A stretch of 64,000 bases of DNA from Cereibacter_A sp052244495 (GTDB lineage Bacteria; Pseudomonadota; Alphaproteobacteria; Rhodobacterales; Rhodobacteraceae), in the NCBI GenBank assembly GCA_052244495.1, contig JBQPXH010000001.1. The stretch is one strand, 5' to 3'. Shown one piece after another: positions 52,928 through 63,300 of this stretch. The position numbers were made by a program, and so were the translations under genes. Positions within the stretch are counted from its first letter, which is position 1. Every line of letters starts with the position of its first letter. The notes beneath the pieces were generated by a model. That model did not search any database. It was not told where the DNA came from and saw only the letters and a program-made list of their open reading frames with translations.

Positions 52928-55900
52928 ATGCAGAACGGAACGCGGATCCTCCTCGGCGGTGCGCCCGAGGGCTACGATGCCCGGCTGGTCGCGAAAGAGC
53001 TCGACCGCGGTGCCCCTGTCATTCACGTCGCGCGCGATGACAAGCGGCTCGAGGCGATGCGCACCGCGCTGGCCGTCATGGCGCCGCAGGCCGTCGTGCT
53101 GGAGCTTCCGGCCTGGGATTGCCTGCCCTACGACCGCGTCTCGCCCAACCCCGAGATCTCGGCGCGGCGGATGGCGACGCTCGCGGCCCTCGCGCATGGA
53201 CTGCAGGGGCCGTTCGTCCTGCTGACCACGCTCAACGCAGCGACCCAGCGCATCCCGGCACGCGACATCCTGCGGGCAGCCTCCTTCTCGGCGCGGGTGG
53301 GGGATCGCGTGGATGAGGGACGGCTGAGAACCTACCTGTCCCGCATGGGTTTCTCGCTGACCGACACGGTCACCGAGCCCGGCGATTACGCGATCCGCGG
53401 CGGCATCGTCGACATCTATCCGCCGGGTGTCGCGGGGCCGGTGCGGCTCGACTTCTTCGGCGACGTGCTGGACGGGGCGCGCCGCTTCGACCCCGAGACG
53501 CAGCGCACGGTCGAGAAGCTCGACCTCGTGGAACTGGCGCCGGTGTCCGAGGTGATGCTGGACGAGGGGGCGATCACCCGGTTCCGCCAGAACTACCGCA
53601 TCGAATTCGGAGCGGCGGGCACGGACGATCCGCTCTACGAGGCTGTGAGCGCGGGCCGCAAGCATCAGGGGATGGAGCACTGGCTGCCCTTCTTCCACGA
53701 GCGGCTCGAGACGCTCTTCGACTATCTGCCCGATGCGGCCGTGATGCTGGACGATCAGGTGACACCCGCGCGGATCTCGCGCTGGGAGGGGATCGCCGAC
53801 CAGTATGATGCACGGCGCGAGGCGATGACCGCCAAGGGGCGGCTCGACACGGTCTACAAGCCCGCGGCGCCCGAACTGCTCTATCTCGATGAGCCTGCCT
53901 GGGACGCGGCCGCGGCGGGTCATCGGGTGATCCAGCTCTCGCCGCTGGCACAGAGCCCCGGCCCCGGCGTGCTCGATGCGGGCGGGCGGATGGGGCGCAG
54001 CTTCGCGCCCGAGCGCCAGGCCGAAAACGTCAGCCTTTTCGGTGCGCTGGTCGATCATGTTCGACGTTTGCGCGAAGACGGGCAGGTGGTGATCGCGAGC
54101 TGGTCGGAAGGGGCGCGCGAGCGGCTGAAGGGCCTCCTCGAAGAGGCGGGCCTGCAGGGAACGAAGCTCGTCCAGGACATCCGCGACGTGCCCGAAGGGC
54201 GCGGCGGCACGCATCTGATGGTCTGGGCGCTGGAGCAGGGCTTCACCGCACCGGGCCTCGCGGTGATCTCGGAACAGGACGTGCTGGGCGACCGGCTGAT
54301 CTCGAAGCCGAAGAAGCGCCGGAAGGCCGAGAACTTCCTGCGCGAGCACGACACGCTGACGCCCGGCGACCTCGTCGTCCATGTCGAGCATGGCGTGGGC
54401 CGCTACATGGGCCTCGAGACGCTGCGCGTGCCGCAGCCGCCCTCGAACAAGCCGGGGCCGCCGCACGATTACCTGCACCTCGTCTATGCCGAGGAGGCCA
54501 AGCTTTACCTTCCGGTCGAGAACATCGAGCTTCTGAGCCGCTACGGGCACGAGGAGGGGCTGCTCGACAAGCTGGGCGGCGGGGCCTGGCAGGCCAAGAA
54601 GGCGCGCCTCAAGGAGCGTATCCGCGAAATCGCCGAGCGGCTGATGCGGATCGCGGCCGAGCGGCACCTGCGGCATGCGCCGATCCTCGAGGCGCCGCAT
54701 TCGCTGTGGGAGGCCTTTGCGGCCCGCTTTCCCTATCAGGAGACCGACGACCAGCTTTCCGCCATCGCCGACGTGGTGAAGGACCTCGAATCGGGCAGCC
54801 CGATGGACCGGCTGGTGGTGGGCGACGTGGGTTTCGGCAAGACCGAAGTCGCGATGCGCGCGGCCTTCGTGGCGGCTCTGGCGGGGATGCAGGTGGCCGT
54901 TGTCTGCCCGACGACGCTGCTCGCGCGGCAGCATTTCCGCAGCTTTTCCGAGCGCTTCCGCGGCTTTCCGATGAAGGTGCGTCAACTGTCGCGCTTCGTC
55001 TCGGCCAAACAGGCGGCCGAGACGCGCGCGGGTCTGGCCGACGGCACCGTGGACATCTGCATCGGCACCCACGCGCTCCTGGCCAAGGGCGTGAAGCTGA
55101 AGAGCCTCGGCCTGCTCATCATCGACGAAGAGCAGCATTTCGGCGTCTCTCACAAGGAACGGCTGAAGGAGATGCGCTCCGAGGTCCATGTGCTGACGCT
55201 GACCGCAACGCCCATTCCGCGGACGCTGCAACTGTCGCTTACCGGCGTGCGGGATCTCTCGATCATCGCGACGCCGCCGGTGGACCGGCTGGCGATCCGC
55301 ACCTACGTCTCGGAATTCGACACGGTGACGATCCGCGAGGCGCTCCTGCGCGAGCGCTACCGCGGCGGGCAGAGCTTCTTCGTCGTCCCTCGTGTCGCGG
55401 ACCTGCCGGACATGGAAGCCTTCCTGCGCGACCATGTGCCGGAGGTGAGCTATGTCGTCGCCCACGGCCAACTCGCGGCGGGCGATCTCGACGAGCGGAT
55501 GAATGCCTTCTACGACGGCAAGTTCGACGTGCTTCTTGCGACGACGATCGTGGAATCAGGCCTCGACATCCCGACCGCGAACACGATGATCGTCCACCGC
55601 GCGGACATGTTCGGCCTCAGCCAGCTCTACCAGATCCGGGGGCGGGTGGGCCGCGCCAAGACGCGGGCCTATTGCTTCCTCACCACCAAGCCGCGCGCGC
55701 CGCTCACGCCGCAGGCGATCAAGCGGCTGCGGCTGCTCGCCAGCCTCGACAGCCTCGGCGCGGGCTTCAACCTGGCGTCGCACGACCTCGACCTGCGCGG
55801 CGCGGGGAACCTGCTCGGCGAGGAACAGTCGGGCCATATCAAGGAGGTGGGCTACGAGCTTTACCAGCAGATGCTGGAGGAGACGATCCAGAAGATCCGG

Positions 55901-56425
55901 TCCGGCGAATTGCAGGGACTGACCGAACAGGACGAGCAATGGGCGCCGCAGATCAATCTCGGCGTGCCCGTGCTGATCCCCGAGGATTACGTGCCGGACC
56001 TCGACGTCCGTCTCGGCCTCTACCGCAGGCTCTCGGGGCTCTCGACCAAGGTCGAGCTGGAGGGTTTCGCGGCCGAACTGATCGACCGGTTCGGACCCTT
56101 GCCGAAAGAGATCAACACCTTGCTGCTCGTCGTTCGCATCAAGGCCATGTGCAAGCGCGCGGGCATCTCGCGGCTCGAGACCGGGCCAAGGGGGGCGACC
56201 GTCCAGTTCCACAATGACAAGTTCGCCAATCCGGCCGGCCTCGTGGACTTCATCAAGGCGCAGGGCGAGACGGCGCGGGTCAAGGACAACAAGATCGTGC
56301 TCGCGCGCGATTGGAAGACCGAGGCCGACCGGATCAAGGGCGGCTTCGCCATCGCACGCGACCTGGCCGAGAAGGTCGTGAGGCCCGAGAAGGCACAGGG
56401 TAAGGTCGCGCGCCCCGCCGGCTGA
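52928..56425 (+). CDS. mfd: transcription-repair coupling factor Mfd
   Basis: 1165 residues, usual length. The UvrB-like N-terminal homology domains (about 1-350), the RNA polymerase-interacting domain (GDLVVHVEHGVGRYMG near 480), the translocase with Walker A VVGDVGFGKTEVA near 635 and DEEQ box IIDEEQHFGVSHKE near 735, and the C-terminal TRCF/UvrA-masking domain are in order. It removes stalled RNA polymerase at lesions and recruits UvrA. The ATG at 52928 is preferred to a GTG nine bases before. Confidence 0.97.
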   Translation: MQNGTRILLGGAPEGYDARLVAKELDRGAPVIHVARDDKRLEAMRTALAVMAPQAVVLELPAWDCLPYDRVSPNPEISARRMATLAALAHGLQGPFVLLTTLNAATQRIPARDILRAASFSARVGDRVDEGRLRTYLSRMGFSLTDTVTEPGDYAIRGGIVDIYPPGVAGPVRLDFFGDVLDGARRFDPETQRTVEKLDLVELAPVSEVMLDEGAITRFRQNYRIEFGAAGTDDPLYEAVSAGRKHQGMEHWLPFFHERLETLFDYLPDAAVMLDDQVTPARISRWEGIADQYDARREAMTAKGRLDTVYKPAAPELLYLDEPAWDAAAAGHRVIQLSPLAQSPGPGVLDAGGRMGRSFAPERQAENVSLFGALVDHVRRLREDGQVVIASWSEGARERLKGLLEEAGLQGTKLVQDIRDVPEGRGGTHLMVWALEQGFTAPGLAVISEQDVLGDRLISKPKKRRKAENFLREHDTLTPGDLVVHVEHGVGRYMGLETLRVPQPPSNKPGPPHDYLHLVYAEEAKLYLPVENIELLSRYGHEEGLLDKLGGGAWQAKKARLKERIREIAERLMRIAAERHLRHAPILEAPHSLWEAFAARFPYQETDDQLSAIADVVKDLESGSPMDRLVVGDVGFGKTEVAMRAAFVAALAGMQVAVVCPTTLLARQHFRSFSERFRGFPMKVRQLSRFVSAKQAAETRAGLADGTVDICIGTHALLAKGVKLKSLGLLIIDEEQHFGVSHKERLKEMRSEVHVLTLTATPIPRTLQLSLTGVRDLSIIATPPVDRLAIRTYVSEFDTVTIREALLRERYRGGQSFFVVPRVADLPDMEAFLRDHVPEVSYVVAHGQLAAGDLDERMNAFYDGKFDVLLATTIVESGLDIPTANTMIVHRADMFGLSQLYQIRGRVGRAKTRAYCFLTTKPRAPLTPQAIKRLRLLASLDSLGAGFNLASHDLDLRGAGNLLGEEQSGHIKEVGYELYQQMLEETIQKIRSGELQGLTEQDEQWAPQINLGVPVLIPEDYVPDLDVRLGLYRRLSGLSTKVELEGFAAELIDRFGPLPKEINTLLLVVRIKAMCKRAGISRLETGPRGATVQFHNDKFANPAGLVDFIKAQGETARVKDNKIVLARDWKTEADRIKGGFAIARDLAEKVVRPEKAQGKVARPAG

Positions 56426-56471
56426 GGCATCGCGCGCAACCCCCTCGAAGGAAACGGCTTCGCGGCGTGTT

Positions 56472-57689
56472 TCAGCCGCGCGGCAGCGACCGGATCAGCA
56501 GGAATCCGAGCCCCGCGAAGGTCGCCACACCCAGCATCAGCGGCAGCGGCGTGCCGTCGAAGGCCAGCCCGAGCGGCGCGGCCAACCCGACCGCAAGCAC
56601 CGTCGCGATCGACCCGATGACCGAGGCCGCCATGCCCGCGATATGGCCCACGGGCTCCATCGCGAGCGCGTTGAGGTTGCCCAGCGTGAGGCCCGCGGTA
56701 AAGAACACGCCCGTCGTCCAGGCCACATAGGCCGGGAAGGCCAGTGCCTCAGGCCAGAGGTCGTTGGCCGAGATGCCCCACATGCCGAGCGACAGCAGGA
56801 ACTGCACCCCCAGCGCGACGGTGACGAGGAAGCGCATCCCAAGCCGCATCACGAGCGCCGCGTTGACGAGGCTCGCCGTGCCGGCCATCAGCGCAATGAC
56901 GGCGAACCAGAGCGGAAAGCTCTCGCCGCGGTCCCAGGTGATGTCGAAGATCTGCTGCGTCGAGGAGAGCGTCCCGAAGAGCGCGCCGAAGACCAGCGTC
57001 TGCACGCCGATGGCGGTCAGGATCACCCGGTGCGAGATCACCTCGCGGAATGCCGTCGCAAGGCCGCTCAGCGAGAAGTCGCGCCGCGCCTCCGGCGGCA
57101 GGGTCTCGGGCTGGCGGATCGAGAGCCACAGGATCGAGACGGCGGAAAAGGCGAGGAAGGACAGGAAGATGCCGCGCCAGCCGAGCGCGTCGATGACCAC
57201 CGTCCCCAGCAGGGGCGCCACGGCCGGCACCAGAGTGAAGATCAGCATGGCGAAGCTCATGATCCGCGCCATCTCGCGTCCGCGGTAGAGGTCGCGGACA
57301 AGCGCCAGCGCCACGACGCGGGGCGCCGAGGCCCCGAGCCCGCCCGCGACGCGGGCCGCCAGCATCAGCTCGAGCGTGGGTGCGGCCCAGGCGCAGAGGG
57401 CCGCCAGGCAGTAGAGCACGGCGCCGCCCACGATCACCCGCTTGCGCCCGAACCGGTCCGAGAGCGGCCCGGCGACGAAGGTGCCGATCCCCATCCCCAG
57501 CACGAAGCTCGTGAGGATGAGCTGCGCGCGGTTGGGCGCATCGGGGCTCAGTTCGGCAGCGATCCGGGGCAGGGCGGGCAGCATCGAGTCGATCGAGAAG
57601 GCGACGGTCGCGAAGAGCATCGCGATCATGCCGACGAACTCCGGCCGCGAGAGGCGGCCGCTCTCGGGCGTTTCCGAGATCGAGGTCAT
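56472..57689 (-). CDS. Bcr/CflA-type multidrug MFS transporter
   Basis: 405 residues, twelve transmembrane helices. The motif A loop GPLSDRFGRKRVIVGG follows helix 2 and the Bcr-type D...LPALPRIAAEL segment follows helix 1, typical of drug/H+ antiporters of the Bcr/CflA subgroup. It exports drugs or metabolites across the inner membrane. Its ATG overlaps the stop of the dsbA-like gene, so the pair is translationally coupled. Confidence 0.88.
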   Translation of the reverse strand: MTSISETPESGRLSRPEFVGMIAMLFATVAFSIDSMLPALPRIAAELSPDAPNRAQLILTSFVLGMGIGTFVAGPLSDRFGRKRVIVGGAVLYCLAALCAWAAPTLELMLAARVAGGLGASAPRVVALALVRDLYRGREMARIMSFAMLIFTLVPAVAPLLGTVVIDALGWRGIFLSFLAFSAVSILWLSIRQPETLPPEARRDFSLSGLATAFREVISHRVILTAIGVQTLVFGALFGTLSSTQQIFDITWDRGESFPLWFAVIALMAGTASLVNAALVMRLGMRFLVTVALGVQFLLSLGMWGISANDLWPEALAFPAYVAWTTGVFFTAGLTLGNLNALAMEPVGHIAGMAASVIGSIATVLAVGLAAPLGLAFDGTPLPLMLGVATFAGLGFLLIRSLPRG

Positions 57690-58330
57690 GTGTCCGGTCC
57701 TTCCTGTCCCGAGAGTTCGTCGGTCACCTGCTGCCACAGCTCGACCGGCTGCGCGCCCGGCACCACGTGTCGGCGGGCGACGAGGAAGGTGGGCACCGCC
57801 CGCACCCCCTTCGCGCGGGCATCCGCGTCGCGCGCGGCCAGATCCTCGCGATCCGCGTCCGACCCGAGAAGCCTGAACGTCAGGTCCCGATCCATGCCGC
57901 AACGTCCGGCGATCTCGGCCAGCACCTCAGGCGCCCCGATGTCCAGTCCCTCGCGGAAGTAGCCGCGGAAGAGGGCCGAGACGACGGCCGTCTGCCGCCC
58001 CTCGAGCCCCGCCCAGTGGATCAGGCGGTGCGCGTCGAGCGTGTTCGGCGTGCGCCGGATAGCGGCGAAGTCGATCTCGAGCCCGGCGGCCTCGGCTGCC
58101 GCCTGCACGCGCGAATAGGCCTCGATCGCCGCCTGCCGGCCGCCGAACTTGGTCTCGAGGTAGCTGCGCCGGTCCATGCCCTCGGGCGGCATGTCGGGAT
58201 TGAGCTGGAAGGGATGCCACTCGATGGCGAAGGGATGCTGGGGCCGGGTCTCGAGCGCGCGATCCAGAAGCGCCTTGCCGATGTAGCACCAGGGGCAGAT
58301 CGGATCCGAGAAAATGTCGAGGCGGATCAT
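57686..58330 (-). CDS. FrnE-like DsbA-family oxidoreductase
   Basis: 214 residues, thioredoxin fold with a helical insertion. The redox site CPWC is at about residues 12-15 (SDPICPWCYIGKALL) and the cis-Pro region is GVRAVPTFLVARR. No signal peptide is present, so it is cytoplasmic like FrnE rather than periplasmic DsbA; FrnE proteins are linked to oxidative stress or polyketide tailoring. The ATG at 58330 with a GGAGC site is chosen over longer frames. It is coupled to the MFS transporter gene. Confidence 0.87.
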   Translation of the reverse strand: MIRLDIFSDPICPWCYIGKALLDRALETRPQHPFAIEWHPFQLNPDMPPEGMDRRSYLETKFGGRQAAIEAYSRVQAAAEAAGLEIDFAAIRRTPNTLDAHRLIHWAGLEGRQTAVVSALFRGYFREGLDIGAPEVLAEIAGRCGMDRDLTFRLLGSDADREDLAARDADARAKGVRAVPTFLVARRHVVPGAQPVELWQQVTDELSGQEGPDT

Positions 58331-58492
58331 GAGCCGCTCCTTGTGATCGTCGGTCGTCAGGGATGGGAGGCCGGCATGAACGCCCGGTGAGGCTCCTGCG
58401 GCGAAGGGCCGCTTCCTGCTACGCCCGCGGAAGGGGCGATGCAAGCGGGGGAGGCTCACGGACACTTGAACTTCCCCATGACCCGCCTATGT

Positions 58493-58512
58493 GCGAATGA
58501 ACGTTCATTCGC
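58493..58512. promoter_or_regulatory. TetR-family operator palindrome
   Basis: GCGAATGAACGTTCATTCGC is a perfect 20-bp palindrome 46 bases upstream of the tetR-type start. Its symmetry and TGAACGTTCA core match TetR/AcrR operators, so autorepression of the efflux operon is expected. Confidence 0.8.
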
Positions 58513-58557
58513 CGCCGTTCGGCCACCCTCGTCCACCGGCAGGAGCAGCAAGAGGCC

Positions 58558-59172
58558 ATGCCCGACAGTTCAGCCCCCGTGCCGCGCGGGGACGAGATTC
58601 TCGACCAGATCAGGGGCACCTTCGCCGGGAAGGGCTTCGACGGTGCATCCATGCAGGACCTCGCGCGGGCGGCGGGGATGAGCGTCGGCAACTTCTACCG
58701 CTACTTCCCCTCCAAGGCTGCCATCGTCGAGGCGATCGTCCGGCGCGACCTCGAGAGCGTGCAGCACGACTTCGCCGAGGTCGTGTCGTCGCCCGATCCG
58801 ATGTCCCGGCTGCGCGAGATCCTGCGCTACCGGATCGAGGTGAAGCTCTGCAAGGAGGACGCGCCGCTCTGGGCCGAGATCACGGCAATGGCGCACAGGA
58901 ACCCCGAGATCTGCGCGATCTGCGACCGGATGGAGCAGGAGATCCGGACGGCTTTCCTCGGCATCTTCTCGCGCGTGACAGCACTTTCCCCGGCCGAGGC
59001 CGAGCACCGGTTCGCGGCCCATGCCGCTTTCCTCGTGATGCTCGTGCGCGCCTGGGCGCTCGACTGGCCGCAGAAGCGGGCCGGGGCGCATGAACTGAAA
59101 AGCCTCCTGCTGCGCACGATCGACGCGACCCTCGACGAGGTCACGGTCTGCGAAGCCAACTGCCTGCCCTGA
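58558..59172 (+). CDS. TetR/AcrR-family repressor of the RND efflux operon
   Basis: 204 residues. The N-terminal HTH (about 14-60) reads GFDGASMQDLARAAGMSVGN then FYRYFPSKAAIVEAI, the standard TetR layout. The C-terminal ligand domain has several Cys (CKED, CAICDR), a possible thiol or metal element. A perfect palindrome lies upstream. It is followed by 14 bases and the efflux adaptor gene, so one operon repressed by its first product is likely. Confidence 0.9.
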   Translation: MPDSSAPVPRGDEILDQIRGTFAGKGFDGASMQDLARAAGMSVGNFYRYFPSKAAIVEAIVRRDLESVQHDFAEVVSSPDPMSRLREILRYRIEVKLCKEDAPLWAEITAMAHRNPEICAICDRMEQEIRTAFLGIFSRVTALSPAEAEHRFAAHAAFLVMLVRAWALDWPQKRAGAHELKSLLLRTIDATLDEVTVCEANCLP

Positions 59173-59186
59173 GCGAAAGGTCTGCC

Positions 59187-60362
59187 ATGCGGCGCTTGAT
59201 GACGATTGCCCTTCTTGCCGGTCTGCTGCCCTTCGGCACCCTTGCGCAGGAAAGCGCGCCGAAGCCGCCCGCCGGCGATCAGGCGCTGCCTGCGATCACT
59301 GTCTCCACCGTCGTGCGGCGCGCGATGCGCGACAGGGTCATCGCCTCGGGCCTGATCGGTGCGGTCGAACTCGTGCAGGTGCAGCCGCTGATCGAGGGCC
59401 AGCCCATCGAGACGCTCGAGGCGGACGTGGGCGATCTGGTGGCCGAGGGGCAGGTCCTGGCCCGGCTGTCGGCCTCGACGCTCGACTTGCAGAAGAGCCA
59501 GTTCGCCGCATCGCTGGCATCGGCCAAGGCCACCATCGCGCAGGCCGAGGCGCAGGTGCTCGAGGCGAAGGCCTCGGCCGACGAAGCCGAGCGGGTGAGC
59601 CGGCGCACGGCCCAGCTGCGCGAGCAGGGCGCGGCCTCGCAGGCGGCGGCCGACACCGCGCAGGCCTCGTCCATCTCGGCCAATGCGCGCGTGATGGTCG
59701 CGCGCCAGACGCTTGAGGCGGCCCGCGCGCAGGTCGCGCTGGCCGAGGCACAGCTTGCGAATGTCGAACTGCAGCTCGAACGGACGTCGGTTGTGGCGCC
59801 GGTCGCCGGCGAGATCGTTTCGCGCAATGCCAAGGTGGGTGCCATCGCCTCGGCGACCGGCGATCCGATGTTCACGCTCCTGCGGGAGGGCCAGCTCGAA
59901 CTCTTCGCCGACGTGGCCGAGCAGGATCTGCTGCAGTTGAAGCCGGGGCAGAAGGTGCTGATCCGGACCCTCGGCGCCTCGGAACCGCTCACCGGCTCGG
60001 TCCGGCTGGTCGAGCCCACGATCGACACGGCGACCCGCCTCGGCCGCGCCCGGATTGCCATCGACCGGATGGAGGCCGTCCGCTCGGGCATGTTCGCCGA
60101 GGCGGAGATCCTCGTGGCGGAACGCGACGCCCTTGCCGTGCCGGTGACGGCGGTGAGCGGTGGAGCGGAGGGCGCGACGGTCATGCGGGTGCGGCAGGGC
60201 GGGACGGTCGAGCGCACACCGGTCGTGACCGGCATCCGCGACGGCGGCATGGTGGAGATCGTCGAGGGGCTCTTCTCGAACGATCTGGTGGTGACGAAGG
60301 CCGGCGCTTTCGTCCGTCCCGGCGACCGGGTCAATCCGGTCCCGGCGGAACCCGTGAACTGA
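59187..60362 (+). CDS. RND efflux periplasmic adaptor (HlyD/MFP) subunit
   Basis: 391 residues. A signal peptide (about 1-20) precedes the barrel-sandwich hybrid halves around LADVGDLVAEGQVLA-like text (about 75-90) and VVAPVAGEIVSRNAKVG (about 205). A long Ala/Glu/Gln-rich coiled-coil hairpin (about 105-200) and a beta-barrel domain complete the fold. It bridges the RND pump to an outer-membrane channel, not encoded here. Lies ten bases before the pump gene. Confidence 0.92.
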   Translation: MRRLMTIALLAGLLPFGTLAQESAPKPPAGDQALPAITVSTVVRRAMRDRVIASGLIGAVELVQVQPLIEGQPIETLEADVGDLVAEGQVLARLSASTLDLQKSQFAASLASAKATIAQAEAQVLEAKASADEAERVSRRTAQLREQGAASQAAADTAQASSISANARVMVARQTLEAARAQVALAEAQLANVELQLERTSVVAPVAGEIVSRNAKVGAIASATGDPMFTLLREGQLELFADVAEQDLLQLKPGQKVLIRTLGASEPLTGSVRLVEPTIDTATRLGRARIAIDRMEAVRSGMFAEAEILVAERDALAVPVTAVSGGAEGATVMRVRQGGTVERTPVVTGIRDGGMVEIVEGLFSNDLVVTKAGAFVRPGDRVNPVPAEPVN

Positions 60363-60372
60363 GGCGCCCGCG

Positions 60373-63300
60373 ATGAATTTCTCCGCCTGGTCGATCCGCA
60401 ACCCGGTCGCGCCGATCCTCGGCTTCGTCCTCCTCATGGTGCTGGGCTGGCAGGCCTTCAACACCCTGCCCATCACCCGCTTTCCGAACATCGACGTTCC
60501 GCTGGTGGCGGTGACGGTCGATCAGGCGGGCGCAGCCCCGGCCGAGATGGAGACGCAGGTCACGAAGGAGATCGAGGATGCCGTGGCGGGCATCACGGGG
60601 GTCAAGAACATCACCTCGACGGTGGTGGACGGCCGCTCGACCACGGTGGTCGAGTTCCGCATGGAGGTGCCGACCGACAAGGCCGTGCAGGACACGAAGG
60701 ATGCCATAGACGAGGTGCGCGGCGACCTGCCGGGCGACATCGAGGCCCCGATCGTGAGCCGGATCGACGTCGAGGGTCAGGCGATCATGACCTTCGCCGT
60801 CTCCTCGCCAAACATGACGATCGAGGAGCTGTCCTGGTTCGTGGACGACACGATCACGCGGGCCCTGCAGGGCAAGCCCGGCATCGGGCGCGTCGACCGC
60901 TACGGCGGCGCCGAGCGCGAGATCCGGATCGAGCTCGACCCGGTGAAGCTCGACAGTTTCGGCATCACCGCGCCGCAGGTGAACGCACAGATCCGCGCGA
61001 CGAACGCGAACCTCGGGTCGGGACGGGCAGAGCTGGGGCAGGGCGAGCAGGCCATCCGCGTCCTCGGCGATGCCGCGACCGTAGAAGGCCTTGCCGCCAC
61101 CACCATCGCGCTGCCCTCGGGCCGGCACGTCCGGCTGTCGGATCTGGGCGAGGTGGTGGACAGCTACGAGGAGCTGCGGTCCTTCTCGCGCTTCAACGGC
61201 GACCCGGTGGTGACCTTTGCCGTCTTCCGCGCCAAGGGAGCGAGCGAGGTCTCGGTGGCCGAAACGGTGAACGCCGAACTGGCCGAACTGGCCGCGGCCC
61301 ATCCCGAAGTGCGCGCCGAACTCGTGGACGACACCGTCTTCTACACCTACGGCAACTACGAGGCGGCGCTGCATACGCTTCTCGAAGGCGCGCTGCTCGC
61401 CACGCTCGTGGTGCTGGCCTTCCTCAAGAACTGGCGCGCGACCTTCATCGCGGCGCTGGCGCTGCCCCTGTCGGCGGTGCCGACTTTCTGGGTGATGGAC
61501 CTCCTCGGCTTCTCGCTGAACCTGGTGAGCTTCCTTGCCATCACGCTGGCCACGGGCATCCTCGTGGACGATGCCATCGTCGAGATCGAGAACATCGCGC
61601 GACACATCCGCATGGGCAAGTCGCCCTACCGTGCGGCCATCGACGCGGCCGACGAGATCGGCATGGCGGTGATCGCGACCTCGCTCACCATCGTCGCGGT
61701 CTTCGTGCCGGTCTCGTTCATGCCGGGGATTCCGGGGCAGTATTTCGAGCAGTTCGGCCTGACGGTCGCGATCTCCGTGCTCTTCTCGCTGATGGTGGCG
61801 CGGCTCATCACGCCGATGATGGCGGCCTATCTCATGCGCTCGAAGGATGCCGACGAGAAGGCGCACCGCGACGGCTTCATCATGCGGGGCTACCTCGCGC
61901 TGGTGAAGCAGACGCTGCGGATGCGCTATCTCACGCTGCTTGCGGCCATCGGGGTCTTCGCGCTGTCCATGTTCTTCATGCTGCGCATTCCGGGCAGCTT
62001 CATCCCGCCCGAGGACGTGAGCCGTATCCCTCTCAGCGTCGAACTTTCCCCCGGCAGTTCGCTCGACGAGACCGACCGGACGACGCGAGCGATGGTGGAC
62101 CTGATCGAGGATGTCGAAGGTGTCGAGAACGTCTTCGTGCTGGGCGGCGCCTCGCCCACGGGCGAGCGCGACATCCGCCGCGCCGCGGTGACGGTGCTGC
62201 TCGAGAAGCTCGACCACCGGCTCAGCTATCGTGTCGTGACGCTGGCCGGTCGGCTGCCGCTGATCGGCCCCTTCATCCCGCAGTTGGAGCCGGAGGGCCG
62301 GGTAAGGCCGCAGAACGAGATCGAGGCCGAGATCTTCGGGCTGCTCGCCGCCGTGCCCGATGCCCGCGCGTTCAAGCTGAACGATCGCGGCGAGCGCGAC
62401 CTCAGCTTCTCGATCCTGTCCTCGAACGAGGCCGACCTCAACACTGCGGTGGCGCGGCTCGAGATGGCGCTGCGCGGCGATCCGCTGCTGGCCGATGTGG
62501 CCTCCGAGGGCGCGCTGCCGCGGCCCGAGCTGCAGATCACGCCGCGGGCCGAGGAGGCGGCGCGGCTCGGCGTGACGACGGCGCAGATCGCCGAGATCGT
62601 GCGGGTGGCCACCATCGGCGACGTGGATGCGGCGCTTGCCAAGCTCTCGATCGACGACCGGCAGATCCCGGTGCGGGTGCAGCTGGCGACTGCGGCGCGG
62701 GGCGATCTTGCCCGGATCTCGGCGCTGAAGGTCACCACGGCCGCGGGCGCGCAGGTGCCGCTCTCGGCGGTGGCGGACATCCGCATCGCCGAGGGACCGA
62801 GCGTCGTGGACCGGCTGAACCGCGAGCGGCGCGCGACCATCGGGGCGAACCTGCCCGTGGGCGTGGCGCTCGGCACGGCCTCGGCGCGCTTCAAGGAGAT
62901 CACCGAGGGCACCGAGCTGCCACCCACCGTCCGCATCCAGGAGGCAGGCGACGCCGAGGTGCAGCAGGAAATGACCACGAGCTTCGGCAATGCCATGATC
63001 CTCGGGCTCATGCTGGTGCTGACCGTGCTGATCCTGCTCTTCCGCTCGGTCCTGCAGCCCTTCACGATCCTGCTGTCGCTGCCGCTGGCCATCGGCGGTG
63101 TGGCGGCGGCGCTGATCCTCACCGGGTCGGCGCTGTCCATGCCGGTCCTGATCGGCATCCTGATGCTGATGGGGATCGTGACCAAGAACGCGATCCTGCT
63201 GGTGGATTTCGCGGTCGAGATGCGGGCGCGGGGAATGGACCGCTTCTCGGCCATCATGGAGGCCGGCCACAAGCGCGCCCGGCCCATCGTGATGACCTCG

